DNA from: an uncultured Cyclobacteriaceae bacterium
GTDB taxonomy: Bacteria; Bacteroidota; Bacteroidia; Cytophagales; Cyclobacteriaceae
Assembly (NCBI GenBank): GCA_905479015.1
Contig: CAJQKV010000011.1
Location: forward strand, 31,798 to 95,797
DNA: 64,000 nt
Direction: 5' to 3'
In this document: positions 9,237 through 18,202 of the stretch, one piece after another
Position numbering within the stretch: the first letter of the stretch is position 1
Layout: every line of letters starts with the position of its first letter
Made by a program: the position numbers and the translations under genes
The notes under the pieces: model-generated
Told to the model about the DNA's origin: nothing
Database searches by the model: none
Seen by the model: the letters and a program-made list of their open reading frames with translations, nothing else

Positions 9237-10892
9237 TTAATGTTTTAATTTTTTTAACAGGCGTTGTTTAAACTTATCAATCACAACTGAATAATAATCA
9301 GTATCGAAAAGTCGCGCATCCACCCTAGCTTGTCTCAAGAAAAACAGACCAATGGGCAATAGGATCAAGTCTGCCATCCAAACAGAGTAAGCTCCATTAA
9401 CAAAACCAGCAACGGCCCACTTCTCACTGAGTATGCTGGCTACATAATAAAAAATATAAAAAAAGATGGAAATAATTACTGGAAAACCTAACCCTCCTTT
9501 TTTGATAATGGCACCGAGCGGTGCCCCTATCAAAAACATAACCATACAAGCAAAAGCCTGACTATATTTTTTAAACTTGGCGATTTTATATCGCTCCGAT
9601 TCGAATCTAAGTCGCTCCAATTTAGACTTACTGCTTGAAATGTTAACCTTATAAGTTCTGATCTTTGTTAACGCCCATTGTAGAATTAACCCTCTTTTAC
9701 GCGCTGTAATAAATAAAGAATCCAAGTCTTTTAAATTCATCTGAGCCAATTTTGGACTTTGCTTCTTTGGAAAATGATCATTTAATTCTTTATTTTTTCG
9801 GTTTTTTTTCCATGAAGAAATTGGCATGATACTATCTCCTGATACACTGGGAAAACTAGAGAATGCAAGGTTGATATTAATCATGGAAGCTTTTACTTTT
9901 GTTGATCGGTTCTGTTTATCATTATTTTTGATCAGCGTATCTGTTTTTAACTTCGATGAATCGGTTTTGTCAACATTTTTCTTTTGAAAACGCGCTCTGT
10001 CCAAGCGATGAAACAAATATTTTTTAGAAAATTCATACAATCCAATTAATGCTAATTCTTGCTCCAACTGAAGTGAGTCGATATCTGAGGTCAATTCCTC
10101 AATATTTTTCATTTGCCTGTTGTTCTGAAAAAGCTCTTCCCTTGTTCTTTTAAGATCAAAAGAGGATAGACTGAACATCATGTACATTTGATCGAAAGAA
10201 GTGCGCTGAAATTGATCTACCTGATTGTTCTTGGTCGCCTGCTGATTAAAGTATTGTCCATCGAAAAGTTCTAATTTCAGATACTTATCGTTGTACATTG
10301 AAAACATTCTTGAAGAATCGGCCAAAATGACAAAATTATTGCCGTTTTTTCGTGTATGATCATAGATCATGACATCCTTCAGTGTAATGTTATCATTGAA
10401 TTTTTCGTTGGCTTTAATGCTATAATTAGGAATTCCATTGTAGAAAACTCCTTTTTTAATATCTAAAGCAGGTTTTTGGTGTTTGATATCATAGATCAGG
10501 CTGTATGCCTTCAGGTTGGCTGCTGGAACTACATAATCGTTGAAGAAAAATGCAGCTATAGTCAAGACCAAAATGAAAAAAAATATAGGTCTCAATGACC
10601 TAGTAAGAGATATACCTGCGCTTTTTATGGCTGATAACTCAAAGTTTTCTCCCAGATTGCCAAAGGTCATCAAAGAGGAAATTAAAACACCTAGTGGAAG
10701 CGCATTTGGAAGGATATTGATACTGAAATAAAAGAGTAGCTCCCCAAAAACTTTAAATCCCAAATTTTTTCCAACAAAATCGTCGAAATATTTGAGCATA
10801 TATTGGACCAATAGAATGAACGTCGCAACAATCGTTGTCAAGAAAAACGGACCAATAAAAGATTTAAGAATGAGTTTATCCAGCCTCCTCAT
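9237..10892 (-). CDS. LptF/LptG (YjgP/YjgQ) family permease
   Basis: A 551-residue inner-membrane protein. The N-terminal LDKLILKSFIGPFFLTT and the PNALPLGVLISSLMTFGNLGEN stretch are typical of the LptF/LptG family, which with LptB extracts lipopolysaccharide from the inner membrane. Three membrane segments lie in the first 125 residues and three in the last 110. Between them is a large, charged periplasmic section of roughly 320 residues, much longer than in enterobacterial LptF/G but usual in Bacteroidota. Whether it acts as LptF or LptG cannot be decided. It has its own promoter, so it is probably not co-transcribed with the START-like gene upstream. Confidence 0.9.
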   Translation of the reverse strand: MRRLDKLILKSFIGPFFLTTIVATFILLVQYMLKYFDDFVGKNLGFKVFGELLFYFSINILPNALPLGVLISSLMTFGNLGENFELSAIKSAGISLTRSLRPIFFFILVLTIAAFFFNDYVVPAANLKAYSLIYDIKHQKPALDIKKGVFYNGIPNYSIKANEKFNDNITLKDVMIYDHTRKNGNNFVILADSSRMFSMYNDKYLKLELFDGQYFNQQATKNNQVDQFQRTSFDQMYMMFSLSSFDLKRTREELFQNNRQMKNIEELTSDIDSLQLEQELALIGLYEFSKKYLFHRLDRARFQKKNVDKTDSSKLKTDTLIKNNDKQNRSTKVKASMININLAFSSFPSVSGDSIMPISSWKKNRKNKELNDHFPKKQSPKLAQMNLKDLDSLFITARKRGLILQWALTKIRTYKVNISSSKSKLERLRFESERYKIAKFKKYSQAFACMVMFLIGAPLGAIIKKGGLGFPVIISIFFYIFYYVASILSEKWAVAGFVNGAYSVWMADLILLPIGLFFLRQARVDARLFDTDYYSVVIDKFKQRLLKKLKH

Positions 10893-10923
10893 TTTCCCTT
10901 AACATTACTCTTCAAATGAGAAA

Positions 10924-10953
10924 CAAAGATATTTTACAACGATCAACCACCAA
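10924..10953 (-). promoter_or_regulatory. Promoter of the LptF/G-type gene (TTG-19-TATCTTTG)
   Basis: On the minus strand TTG (10953-10951) is followed after 19 bases by TATCTTTG (10931-10924), an exact TAnnTTTG match. The -33 element overlaps the last codons of the START-like gene. The box ends 31 bases before the permease ATG. Confidence 0.6.
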
Positions 10954-11326
10954 CAATTTCTTTCAAGTCATGTATCAAACCCTCCCACAGATCGGAGACT
11001 TCTTGATCATCTAAATCAGAATAGTCAGTAATTTTTATATACACTTCTTGGGTCAGTTCATTCATTTCCAGTCGGATTTCGATGGAATTTAAATCGTCAT
11101 CATCTTCTCCCTCAAACTCAAATTTAATATGTTGATTGACTTTGATGGAAACAATTCTGGCCCTATTTACCTCGCCATCCCAAAGCATGGTATATACTTT
11201 GTCTTCTGTGATATTGACGTCATCTGCGAACCACTGCGAAAGTCCAGATGCAGTACTGATATAAGGAAACAACATCTTCCGTGATGCATTGATGCTGTAT
11301 TCTCCTATAAACTTACTTTTATTCAT
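10943..11326 (-). CDS. START-like (SRPBCC) domain protein
   Basis: A 127-residue soluble protein of the START-like family common in Bacteroidota. The sequence shows the SRPBCC pattern of an N-terminal strand-helix (YSINASRKMLFPYISTASGLSQWFADDV), a middle set of beta strands ending in acidic residues, and a C-terminal helix (LWEGLIHDLKEIVGG). No catalytic residues are evident, and the ligand is unknown. It lies between the LptF/G-type gene and a tRNA gene; no functional link is visible. Confidence 0.8.
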   Translation of the reverse strand: MNKSKFIGEYSINASRKMLFPYISTASGLSQWFADDVNITEDKVYTMLWDGEVNRARIVSIKVNQHIKFEFEGEDDDDLNSIEIRLEMNELTQEVYIKITDYSDLDDQEVSDLWEGLIHDLKEIVGG

Positions 11327-11428
11327 AAAAAAAGATTTTCGACAAGGTAATAAAAAATATTAGCCCAATCATAATTAATAATAATTTGTTGTTAAATTGC
11401 GCTCCTTTCAATGTATGTATTAAGACAT

Positions 11429-11502
11429 GGCGAGGTAGCTCAGTTGGTTAGAGCGTCGGATTCATAACCCGGAGGTCAGGGGTTCAACTCCCCTCCTCGC
11501 TA
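11429..11502 (+). tRNA. tRNA-Met (anticodon CAT)
   Basis: A full cloverleaf of 74 bases. The acceptor stem GGCGAGG pairs with CCTCGCT (first pair G-T), the D arm is GCTC...GAGC, the anticodon CAT is at 11463-11465, and the T arm is AGGGG-TTCAACT-CCCCT with discriminator A. CCA is not encoded. The paired first base and the lack of a GGG/CCC anticodon stem argue for the elongator rather than the initiator. A CAT tRNA modified to read ATA (Ile) is a less likely alternative. Confidence 0.95.
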
Positions 11503-11636
11503 CTAATATAAACATCTTTTAAAGCTACCCCTATTCTTTCATCTTTATTTTTTTATTTTCCTTTTTTTGTTGCCATATTTTTATTTTTGATATAAAAATC
11601 ATGGGAATAACATAATAAAATTGAAGCTATTTTCAA

Positions 11637-13523
11637 TTATTCAGTGGATGAGATCAGAACTTCCCATTCTTTGGTCAATTGATCTACTTCATTCTTAACT
11701 TTTTGAAATTGATCATTTAGCTCAGAAAGTTTATCGCTATCCTGATAAACCTCTGGTTGGGTCATCTCTGTTTCTAAAGATTTTATCAATGTCTCTCGTT
11801 CCTGTATTTGGTATTCTACATCAGCTACCTGCCTTTTCATCGTCGTCTGAGATTTGGGCTTGATTGGTTTTTCTTTGACTTTAACCTTTGATTTTTTCTC
11901 GTTTTTTATAGCCAATTTCGTTGGTGATGTGCGCTGACTCATCCACCACTGATACTCTTCATAAGTGCCCGGATATTCCTTTAGTTGATGATCTTCAATC
12001 CACCAAATTTTGTTGGCCACCTTAGTGATAAAATGCCTGTCGTGTGAAACCACCAAAAATGTACCCTCATATTGTTGCAAAGCCTGTACCAAAATACCTA
12101 CCGAAAGCATATCTAGGTGGTTGGTGGGCTCATCGAGTAATAAAAAGTTGGCTTCAGAAATCAAAGCTTTGGCCAGAGCTACTCGGGATTTTTCACCTCC
12201 GGAGAGGACCTTTATTTTTTTGAATACTTCATCTCCACTGAACAAAAAACATCCCAAAACACCTCGTAATTCTTGCTCATTTTTACCGGTTCCTTCCTGT
12301 TTGAGCTCTTCAACGAGGTCATTGTTGATATTAAGCGCCTCCAGTTGATGCTGGGCATAAAAAGACATCAATACATTGTGACCTGTTTCCACTTGACCTT
12401 CATGGGCTTCGGTACCCGCTATGATACGTAAAACAGTTGATTTGCCCTTACCGTTTGCACCAATCAATGCCACCTTATCCCCACGCTGTAAGCCCAGAGT
12501 TGCCTTTTCTAAAATATCTAAATCTCCATAGGACTTACTAATGTCTTGAAGTCGCTTTACATGGCGTCCCGACTGGGTCTTAAAATTAAATTTAAAATTG
12601 ACCTGCATGTTTTCGTCAACAACTGCTTCAATCCTATCTAATTTTTCCAATTGCTTTACCTTGGACTGCGCCTGTTTGGCCTTAGTCGCTTTTGCTTTGA
12701 ATCGCTCTATGAATCTTTCAGCTTCTTTGATTTTTTGCTGTTGATTTTCAAAAGCATTTTGCTGTACCTCATTGCGTAATTCTTTTTCTTCAAGATAATA
12801 ATCGTAATTACCCGAGTACAAATTGAGTTTACTCGCATATACTTCAACTATTTTATTGACCGTGCTGTTGAGAAAGGTGCGATCGTGAGAAACAATGATA
12901 TACGCCCCTTCGTAACTCTGTAGGTAAGACTCAATCCACTGTATAGAAGGCAAATCTAAGTGGTTGGTAGGCTCATCCAGCATCAATAGAGAAGGTTTCT
13001 CTAAAAGCAACTTAGCCAACATGACACGCATCCTCCACCCTCCTGAAAACTCTCTAAGTGGTCGTTTAAGATCTGCCGTCTTGAATCCTATGCCCTCCAA
13101 TAATTCCTCTGCTTGAGACTGAATCGTATAGCCATCAGCCGCTTCAAACTGTTCCTGCAATAAAGACAGTCTTTCGAGTAACTTGTCCGTATAATTCACT
13201 TCCATTTCCTTAAGAACGACATCTATTTGATGTTGCAAATCAAGGGCCTGATGAAAAGCCTGCATGGCTACCTCAAGAATGGGTTCATCGCTTTGGTAGG
13301 AAAGCAGATCTTGATTCAAAAATCCAATCGACGTGCTTTTACTTTGAGAAATATTTCCTGAAGCCAATTCTACCTCTCCCACCAGCATCTTGAGCAAAGT
13401 AGATTTACCCGTACCGTTAAGGCCAATAAGACCTATTTTGTCTTTGGGTGTGATGAATAAAGAAGCGTCCTCATAGAGAATTCGCTCACCTAGGTAATAA
13501 CTAATATTATCAATACTGATCAT
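11637..13523 (-). CDS. ABC-F family ATPase
   Basis: A 628-residue soluble protein with two ABC domains and no membrane segment. Walker A motifs are GLNGTGKST and GANGKGKST, signatures FSGGWRMR and LSGGEKSR, and both Walker B sites read LLDEPTNHLD or LMLDEPTNHLD. Between the domains is the charged linker of ABC-F proteins (ERFIERFKAKATKAKQAQSK). The last 90 residues are a lysine-rich stretch plus a predicted coiled coil, as in Uup or YheS-like members. These proteins act at the ribosome rather than in transport. Which subfamily it belongs to, and whether it gives drug resistance, cannot be read from sequence alone. Confidence 0.92.
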   Translation of the reverse strand: MISIDNISYYLGERILYEDASLFITPKDKIGLIGLNGTGKSTLLKMLVGEVELASGNISQSKSTSIGFLNQDLLSYQSDEPILEVAMQAFHQALDLQHQIDVVLKEMEVNYTDKLLERLSLLQEQFEAADGYTIQSQAEELLEGIGFKTADLKRPLREFSGGWRMRVMLAKLLLEKPSLLMLDEPTNHLDLPSIQWIESYLQSYEGAYIIVSHDRTFLNSTVNKIVEVYASKLNLYSGNYDYYLEEKELRNEVQQNAFENQQQKIKEAERFIERFKAKATKAKQAQSKVKQLEKLDRIEAVVDENMQVNFKFNFKTQSGRHVKRLQDISKSYGDLDILEKATLGLQRGDKVALIGANGKGKSTVLRIIAGTEAHEGQVETGHNVLMSFYAQHQLEALNINNDLVEELKQEGTGKNEQELRGVLGCFLFSGDEVFKKIKVLSGGEKSRVALAKALISEANFLLLDEPTNHLDMLSVGILVQALQQYEGTFLVVSHDRHFITKVANKIWWIEDHQLKEYPGTYEEYQWWMSQRTSPTKLAIKNEKKSKVKVKEKPIKPKSQTTMKRQVADVEYQIQERETLIKSLETEMTQPEVYQDSDKLSELNDQFQKVKNEVDQLTKEWEVLISSTE

Positions 13524-13530
13524 GCGGGCG

Positions 13531-13562
13531 CAAAGGTAGACAAGACCCTTCTTTTATGCCAA
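13531..13562 (-). promoter_or_regulatory. Promoter of the ABC-F gene, almost no leader
   Basis: On the minus strand TTG (13562-13560), a 21-base spacer and TACCTTTG (13538-13531) fit the Bacteroidota consensus. Only seven bases separate the box from the ATG at 13523, so the transcript would start at or next to the start codon. Confidence 0.6.
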
Positions 13563-13816
13563 ATTCAGCTCTCTTTACTTAAAAATAAATCATTATATCT
13601 GTCTTACCCTCTTGAGGGTACATAATATTTAAAGAGAATCGTTATAAATTTTTTTTTGAACTAGATTGATTCTAGCGCCTTTTATTAATGGGTATGAATT
13701 TTTTAAAAATACGTTAAAAGATCAACTGATGGGTTTCATATCATTAAGCCCTACATCTCACTCCCACGCCGCTACCACTTACCTGATGATATGGGTCTAT
13801 ATATCTGAAGAAAAAT

Positions 13817-13824
13817 TATCTTTG
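13817..13824 (+). promoter_or_regulatory. -7 box (TATCTTTG) of the thiolase gene
   Basis: An exact TAnnTTTG match 19 bases before the thiolase ATG. No TTG stands at the expected -33 distance. The rest of the 320-base gap between the divergent ABC-F and thiolase genes shows no gene. Confidence 0.5.
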
Positions 13825-13843
13825 TTATATCAATAAAAAGAAG

Positions 13844-15028
13844 ATGTCAAATAAAGAAGTTTATATCGTGTCTGCCGTTCGTACCCCCCTGGGTAGTTTT
13901 GGTGGAATGTTTGCCAATGTATCAGCGACTGAATTAGGTACCGCAGCGATTAAAGGAGCCTTAGAAAAAGGAAATATTGACCCAAAAAATGTTGACGAAG
14001 TTTTTATGGGTAATGTCTGCTCGGCCAATTTAGGCCAAGCACCCGCTCGTCAAGCTGCCCTGGCCGCTGGTATTCCGAATACCGCCCCTTGTACTACGGT
14101 AAATAAAGTCTGCTCCTCTGGTGCCAAATCTATCATGTTCGCTGCCCAAAGCATTATGCTGGGTCAAGCGGATCTTTTAGTCGCAGGGGGCATGGAAAAC
14201 ATGTCTGCTATTCCTTATTACATTCCCAAAGCCAGATATGGTTATAAGTATGGCAATGCAGCCTTGATCGACGGATTACATAAAGATGGTTTACTAGACC
14301 CCTATGATGAGATCGCAATGGGTGTGTTTGCTGATCAAACGGCTGCAAAATACGATATCACAAGAGCAGAACAAGATGCCTATGCCATTCGATCTTACCA
14401 AAATGCTGCTTTAAATACTGAAAATGGGGTTTTATCCAATGAAATAGTAGGAGTTTGTGTACCACAAAGAAGAGGCGAACCTAGGCTCATCCTTGAAGAT
14501 GAAGAGTATAAAAATGTCAAATTTGAAAAAATCCCCCAATTGCGTGCTGCATTTTCCCCAACAGGCACCGTGACGGCGGCCAATGCATCAACGATGAATG
14601 ATGGGGCAGCAGCTTTGATTTTGGCAAGTGCTGCGGCCGTCAAAAAATATGATTTAAAACCATTGGCAAAAATTTTATCCTTTGCAGATACCGCCCATGA
14701 ACCGGCATGGTTTACCACGGCTCCAACCCATGCCGCCCCAAAGGCCTTGGCCTTGGCTAAATTAGCCGTGACTGATGTGGACTATTTCGAGGTTAATGAG
14801 GCTTTTTCTGTAGTTCCACTCGCTTTTAATAAAATATTAAATATCGATATCAATAAGGTAAATGTACTTGGCGGCGCCGTTTCTTTAGGCCATCCTTTGG
14901 GTGCCTCAGGAGCAAGGATTGTCACTACGCTGCAAAATGTATTACAATCTAAAGATGCCACTATTGGTTGTGCCGCCATTTGCAATGGCGGCGGAGGCGC
15001 GAGCGCTCTGGTTATTGAGCGCGTATGA
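13844..15028 (+). CDS. Acetyl-CoA C-acetyltransferase (thiolase)
   Basis: A 394-residue thiolase of normal length. It carries the nucleophilic cysteine in NKVCSSGAKS, the family motif NEAFSVVPLAF, the histidine in HPLGASGARI and the second active cysteine in CNGGGGASALVIE. It condenses two acetyl-CoA or cleaves 3-ketoacyl-CoA in the cytoplasm. The single-gene setting and the sequence fit the acetyl-CoA acetyltransferase (AtoB) group better than the FadA group, which usually sits beside fadB. The acyl-CoA synthetase downstream is convergent, so the two share a theme but not a transcript. Confidence 0.93.
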   Translation: MSNKEVYIVSAVRTPLGSFGGMFANVSATELGTAAIKGALEKGNIDPKNVDEVFMGNVCSANLGQAPARQAALAAGIPNTAPCTTVNKVCSSGAKSIMFAAQSIMLGQADLLVAGGMENMSAIPYYIPKARYGYKYGNAALIDGLHKDGLLDPYDEIAMGVFADQTAAKYDITRAEQDAYAIRSYQNAALNTENGVLSNEIVGVCVPQRRGEPRLILEDEEYKNVKFEKIPQLRAAFSPTGTVTAANASTMNDGAAALILASAAAVKKYDLKPLAKILSFADTAHEPAWFTTAPTHAAPKALALAKLAVTDVDYFEVNEAFSVVPLAFNKILNIDINKVNVLGGAVSLGHPLGASGARIVTTLQNVLQSKDATIGCAAICNGGGGASALVIERV

Positions 15029-15338
15029 TTTTTTACTGAGAAAAGCCCATTCCAACGATGCGTGCTTGCTCCGTTTAGGGGGTTAATAAATAAAGATGAT
15101 GCTTTTTAGAAAAACTGCGTGAAAGTGATTTCTAACCATTATTCTCAGGCATTTTGTATGGTGTCTGATTACTATATGCACTCTAAGAATGAAGTTTCAA
15201 TCCTGTCTTTGAATTATCACCTCTCCTCTATCCATGGATCCAGGTCTCGGGAACTCATTACTCCGAAAAATAGATAAAAGTATCTTAATGATCGCTCACA
15301 AATAATCGATGATTATTTTAAATTTGAGCCTATTTATT
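15029..15338. other. Intergenic region between convergent genes, no clear terminator
   Basis: No gene was recognised. A weak AT-only hairpin (AAATAATC, three bases, GATTATTT) at about 15300-15318 is the only candidate stop signal. Confidence 0.4.
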
Positions 15339-16832
15339 TCAGCCTTCGATAAATATTTTTTGCAATACTTTTTTGGTGACTTTTCCCATTACATTGCGGG
15401 GGAGATCAGTCTGAATTAAATATTTTCGGGGTATTTTGTATCCAGGTAATTTATCTTTTAGCCATTCCTTTATTGCTGTAGTGGTTTCTTGATCACGGGT
15501 CATGATGAGACTTGCCCCTATGATTTCTCCCCATTCCTCATCCGGAATACCTACTACGGCACAATCTTCAATGGCTGGATGCTTCCTGAGCACTTCTTCG
15601 ATCTCCAAAGCAGATATTTTATACCCTCCTGATTTGATGATGTCAACTGAATCTCTACCCAATATTTTATAACTGCCTTTTTCAAATACAGCAATATCAC
15701 CCGTTTTGAACCAGCCATCTATAAAGGATCCTTCGGTTGCGTCTGGTTTCTCCCAATATTCTTTAAAAACATTGGGCCCTTTGACTTGAATTTCTCCTGA
15801 TATACCATCGACTACCGTACGGTTATTTTCATCTGCTAGTCTTATCGTAACCCCGGCAAGGGGTACGCCAATGTGACCAGGCTTTCGAGTTCCTCTATAA
15901 GGATTACTTATGGCCATACCCATTTCGGTCATGCCATATCGTTCTAATAAAGTCTGACCACTGATCTTCTCCCACTCCTCAAGGGTGGAGATCGGTAAAG
16001 CCGCAGACCCCGATACCATCAATCGAAAATTCTTAAAGGACGCAGCTGTTTTTTGTTGGTCTGCTGCGGCTAATTCCTTCCAATAATGAATGAGCTGATA
16101 ATAAATTGTTGGAACTGCCATGAACAGATTGACCTCTTGTTTGCAAAAGACATCGAATACTTTTTTTGCATCAAATTTCTCTAAGAATTCACAACAAGCC
16201 CCACTCCACAGTGCACAACTTAAAATATTAATGATCCCATGTACATGATGAAGTGGGAGAATATTTAATATGTGATCTTCTTTTGTCCATTCCCATGAAG
16301 TCACCAAGGACTTAATCTGAGCTTCAATATTTTGGTGGGTACTGACCACGCCTTTGGGTTTGCCTGTAGTGCCACTCGTATAAATGATCATGCCCCTCCG
16401 ATCAAGGGAAATCTGTGGCAGCTTAGGCTTTTCCTCCTCCACTGACACCATTACAGCTTCTATGGAAATTCTTCGTAATTCAAAATCTTGAAATAGAGGC
16501 TCAATAAGCGCTCTGCAATCAGATGAAAAAACCACTGCCTGAGCCTGAGCATCTTCAATGACATACTTTATCGCATCGTAAGGATGTTTGACGCAAAGTG
16601 GGACCGCAATACCGCCTGCACGCCAAATCCCCCATTGAATACATACGTATTCAAAACTAGGGGCCACAATAAAAGCAATTCTAGCCTCATTAAGGTCTTT
16701 TTTATCTTCTAAAAGAGCAATAGTAATTTTTTCTGATGCCTCCAAAAGTTGCCGATAGGTATAACTTTGATTATTATCGCTAACCGCTATTCGGTCTAGG
16801 TGATTAAAAGCATTTTCAATAAGAGTTATCAT
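15339..16832 (-). CDS. AMP-dependent acyl-CoA synthetase, malonyl-CoA synthetase-like
   Basis: A 497-residue member of the adenylate-forming family. The AMP-binding loop is IIYTSGTTGKPKGV, later motifs are ERYGMTEMG and GWFKTGD, and the catalytic lysine region near the C-terminus is PRNVMGKVTKK. The stretch LPLHHVHGIINILSCALWSG followed by FMAVPTIYYQLI closely resembles malonyl-CoA synthetases (MatB of bacteria, ACSF3 of mitochondria). It would activate malonate or a methylmalonate-like acid with CoA in the cytoplasm. Substrate choice is inference; a medium-chain acyl-CoA ligase is the alternative. It stands alone between a convergent thiolase and a divergent OmpA-family gene. Confidence 0.8.
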   Translation of the reverse strand: MITLIENAFNHLDRIAVSDNNQSYTYRQLLEASEKITIALLEDKKDLNEARIAFIVAPSFEYVCIQWGIWRAGGIAVPLCVKHPYDAIKYVIEDAQAQAVVFSSDCRALIEPLFQDFELRRISIEAVMVSVEEEKPKLPQISLDRRGMIIYTSGTTGKPKGVVSTHQNIEAQIKSLVTSWEWTKEDHILNILPLHHVHGIINILSCALWSGACCEFLEKFDAKKVFDVFCKQEVNLFMAVPTIYYQLIHYWKELAAADQQKTAASFKNFRLMVSGSAALPISTLEEWEKISGQTLLERYGMTEMGMAISNPYRGTRKPGHIGVPLAGVTIRLADENNRTVVDGISGEIQVKGPNVFKEYWEKPDATEGSFIDGWFKTGDIAVFEKGSYKILGRDSVDIIKSGGYKISALEIEEVLRKHPAIEDCAVVGIPDEEWGEIIGASLIMTRDQETTTAIKEWLKDKLPGYKIPRKYLIQTDLPRNVMGKVTKKVLQKIFIEG

Positions 16833-17374
16833 GGCATTTAGTATTTATCCTTTGTCCGATTTTGATAAAGATTTTTTGAAAAATAAGAAAATCTCATTGC
16901 TCAAGAGGTGTAAAAATAACAAAGAATCAAAAATTACTATTTAAGCCTTTGTTTAAGAATCTCTCAAATTCATTTGATCAAGGTACACTCCTGAAATTGA
17001 ATGACTCTAAAACGTTTGTTCATTTAATCCATTCAAAGATAATCCGAAAGAATCTTTTGTTCTTTTGATGAAACTCAAACCCATAAACGATTATTTTTAC
17101 TGTCCTAACCAATTAGATTTTTATTTATTTTCTGTGTAAGTAATAGCAAAATATTGTTATCCATGGATGCTACCCATCTATTTAGGCTCCATTTTTTCAT
17201 ATTTTTATACTTCTTTTAATCCTTATCTTTGGAGGAGTCAGCGATGACTGGGCTTGAAGGATATTGAGCCATAAATTTCACTTATCCCTTCCTTAAAAGG
17301 ATCTATTTTATGAATCCTCTGTTTTTTCTTTAAAAAAAAGTCTAATTTAATCCTAAAATTGAATAAAAAATCAA
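16833..17374. other. Divergent promoter region, one TATCTTTG box
   Basis: 542 bases without a recognisable gene. On the plus strand TATCTTTG (17224-17231) matches the -7 consensus about 140 bases before the OmpA-family gene, without a TTG at -33. On the minus strand TATCTTTG occurs at 17041-17034, about 200 bases before the synthetase gene. Both assignments are weak. Confidence 0.3.
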
Positions 17375-18115
17375 ATGATACCTCGCTCAATCTATCTTCT
17401 TTTCAGTTGCTTATTTTTCTCTTTTGCTCAAGGGCAAGACGTTGCTTCAGGGAAATGCTTACTCTTAATTCAGGTGACCGACTTTGACCAAATACCAGAA
17501 ACCAATGCCCAACTCATCGTATGGGATATGGCAGATTCTATTGACTTTTCTCAAGCACTGATCACCGATATCGATGGGAAAAATTCTATTGTGCTCGATC
17601 AAGGTAAAATGTATGCTATCAAAATCTTTAAATCTGATACCTCATTCATTTTCAATAATATAGGCATTCCTGAACAAGAGAATGGGATTACCATGAATTA
17701 TTCATTCAAAATTAAAGTCATCCAAGGTTACCTAATCATGCCGAGCGAATTCCAAACAAGTACCACTGAGGCCTCAGAAGATTTATTGGAACTTGATATT
17801 CATTTTATCTCTAATAGTGCTGAAATTCCTGAAAATGATCTTGCAGGTTTAGACGAGATTTATAGTCGCCTTTCAAAAAGCAAAGATTATCGTATTGAAC
17901 TTGCCTCTCATACAGATGATGTGGGTAATGAGGAAAGTAACATGCGACTGTCTCAGCGGCGATCTGACGCAGTCAAAGCCTATTTGGTCTTTAAGGGGAT
18001 CAATGAATCTCGAATATTAGCCAAAGGATACGGAGAAAAACAACCGAAAGCATCCAATGATACCGATCTGGGTAGAGCAAGCAATAGAAGGACAGAACTC
18101 AGATTCATTCAGTAA
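17375..18115 (+). CDS. OmpA family peptidoglycan-binding protein
   Basis: A 246-residue exported protein. A signal peptide (ending near SFAQG) is followed by about 110 residues of unrecognised beta-rich sequence, then an OmpA C-terminal domain (about 140-246). That domain shows the peptidoglycan-binding pattern SHTDDVGNEESNMRLSQRR and the closing GRASNRRTELRF. It probably links the outer membrane or a periplasmic partner to the cell wall. No transmembrane beta-barrel is present, so it is not a full OmpA porin. The following sugar dehydrogenase gene starts 87 bases later on the same strand. Confidence 0.85.
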   Translation: MIPRSIYLLFSCLFFSFAQGQDVASGKCLLLIQVTDFDQIPETNAQLIVWDMADSIDFSQALITDIDGKNSIVLDQGKMYAIKIFKSDTSFIFNNIGIPEQENGITMNYSFKIKVIQGYLIMPSEFQTSTTEASEDLLELDIHFISNSAEIPENDLAGLDEIYSRLSKSKDYRIELASHTDDVGNEESNMRLSQRRSDAVKAYLVFKGINESRILAKGYGEKQPKASNDTDLGRASNRRTELRFIQ

Positions 18116-18202
18116 ACAATTAAACTGATGCATTAGCTTCTTACAGTATGTAAATGAGTACCTTAACGGATGATAATAAATAACTTTTAAAATTTAAATA
18201 AT

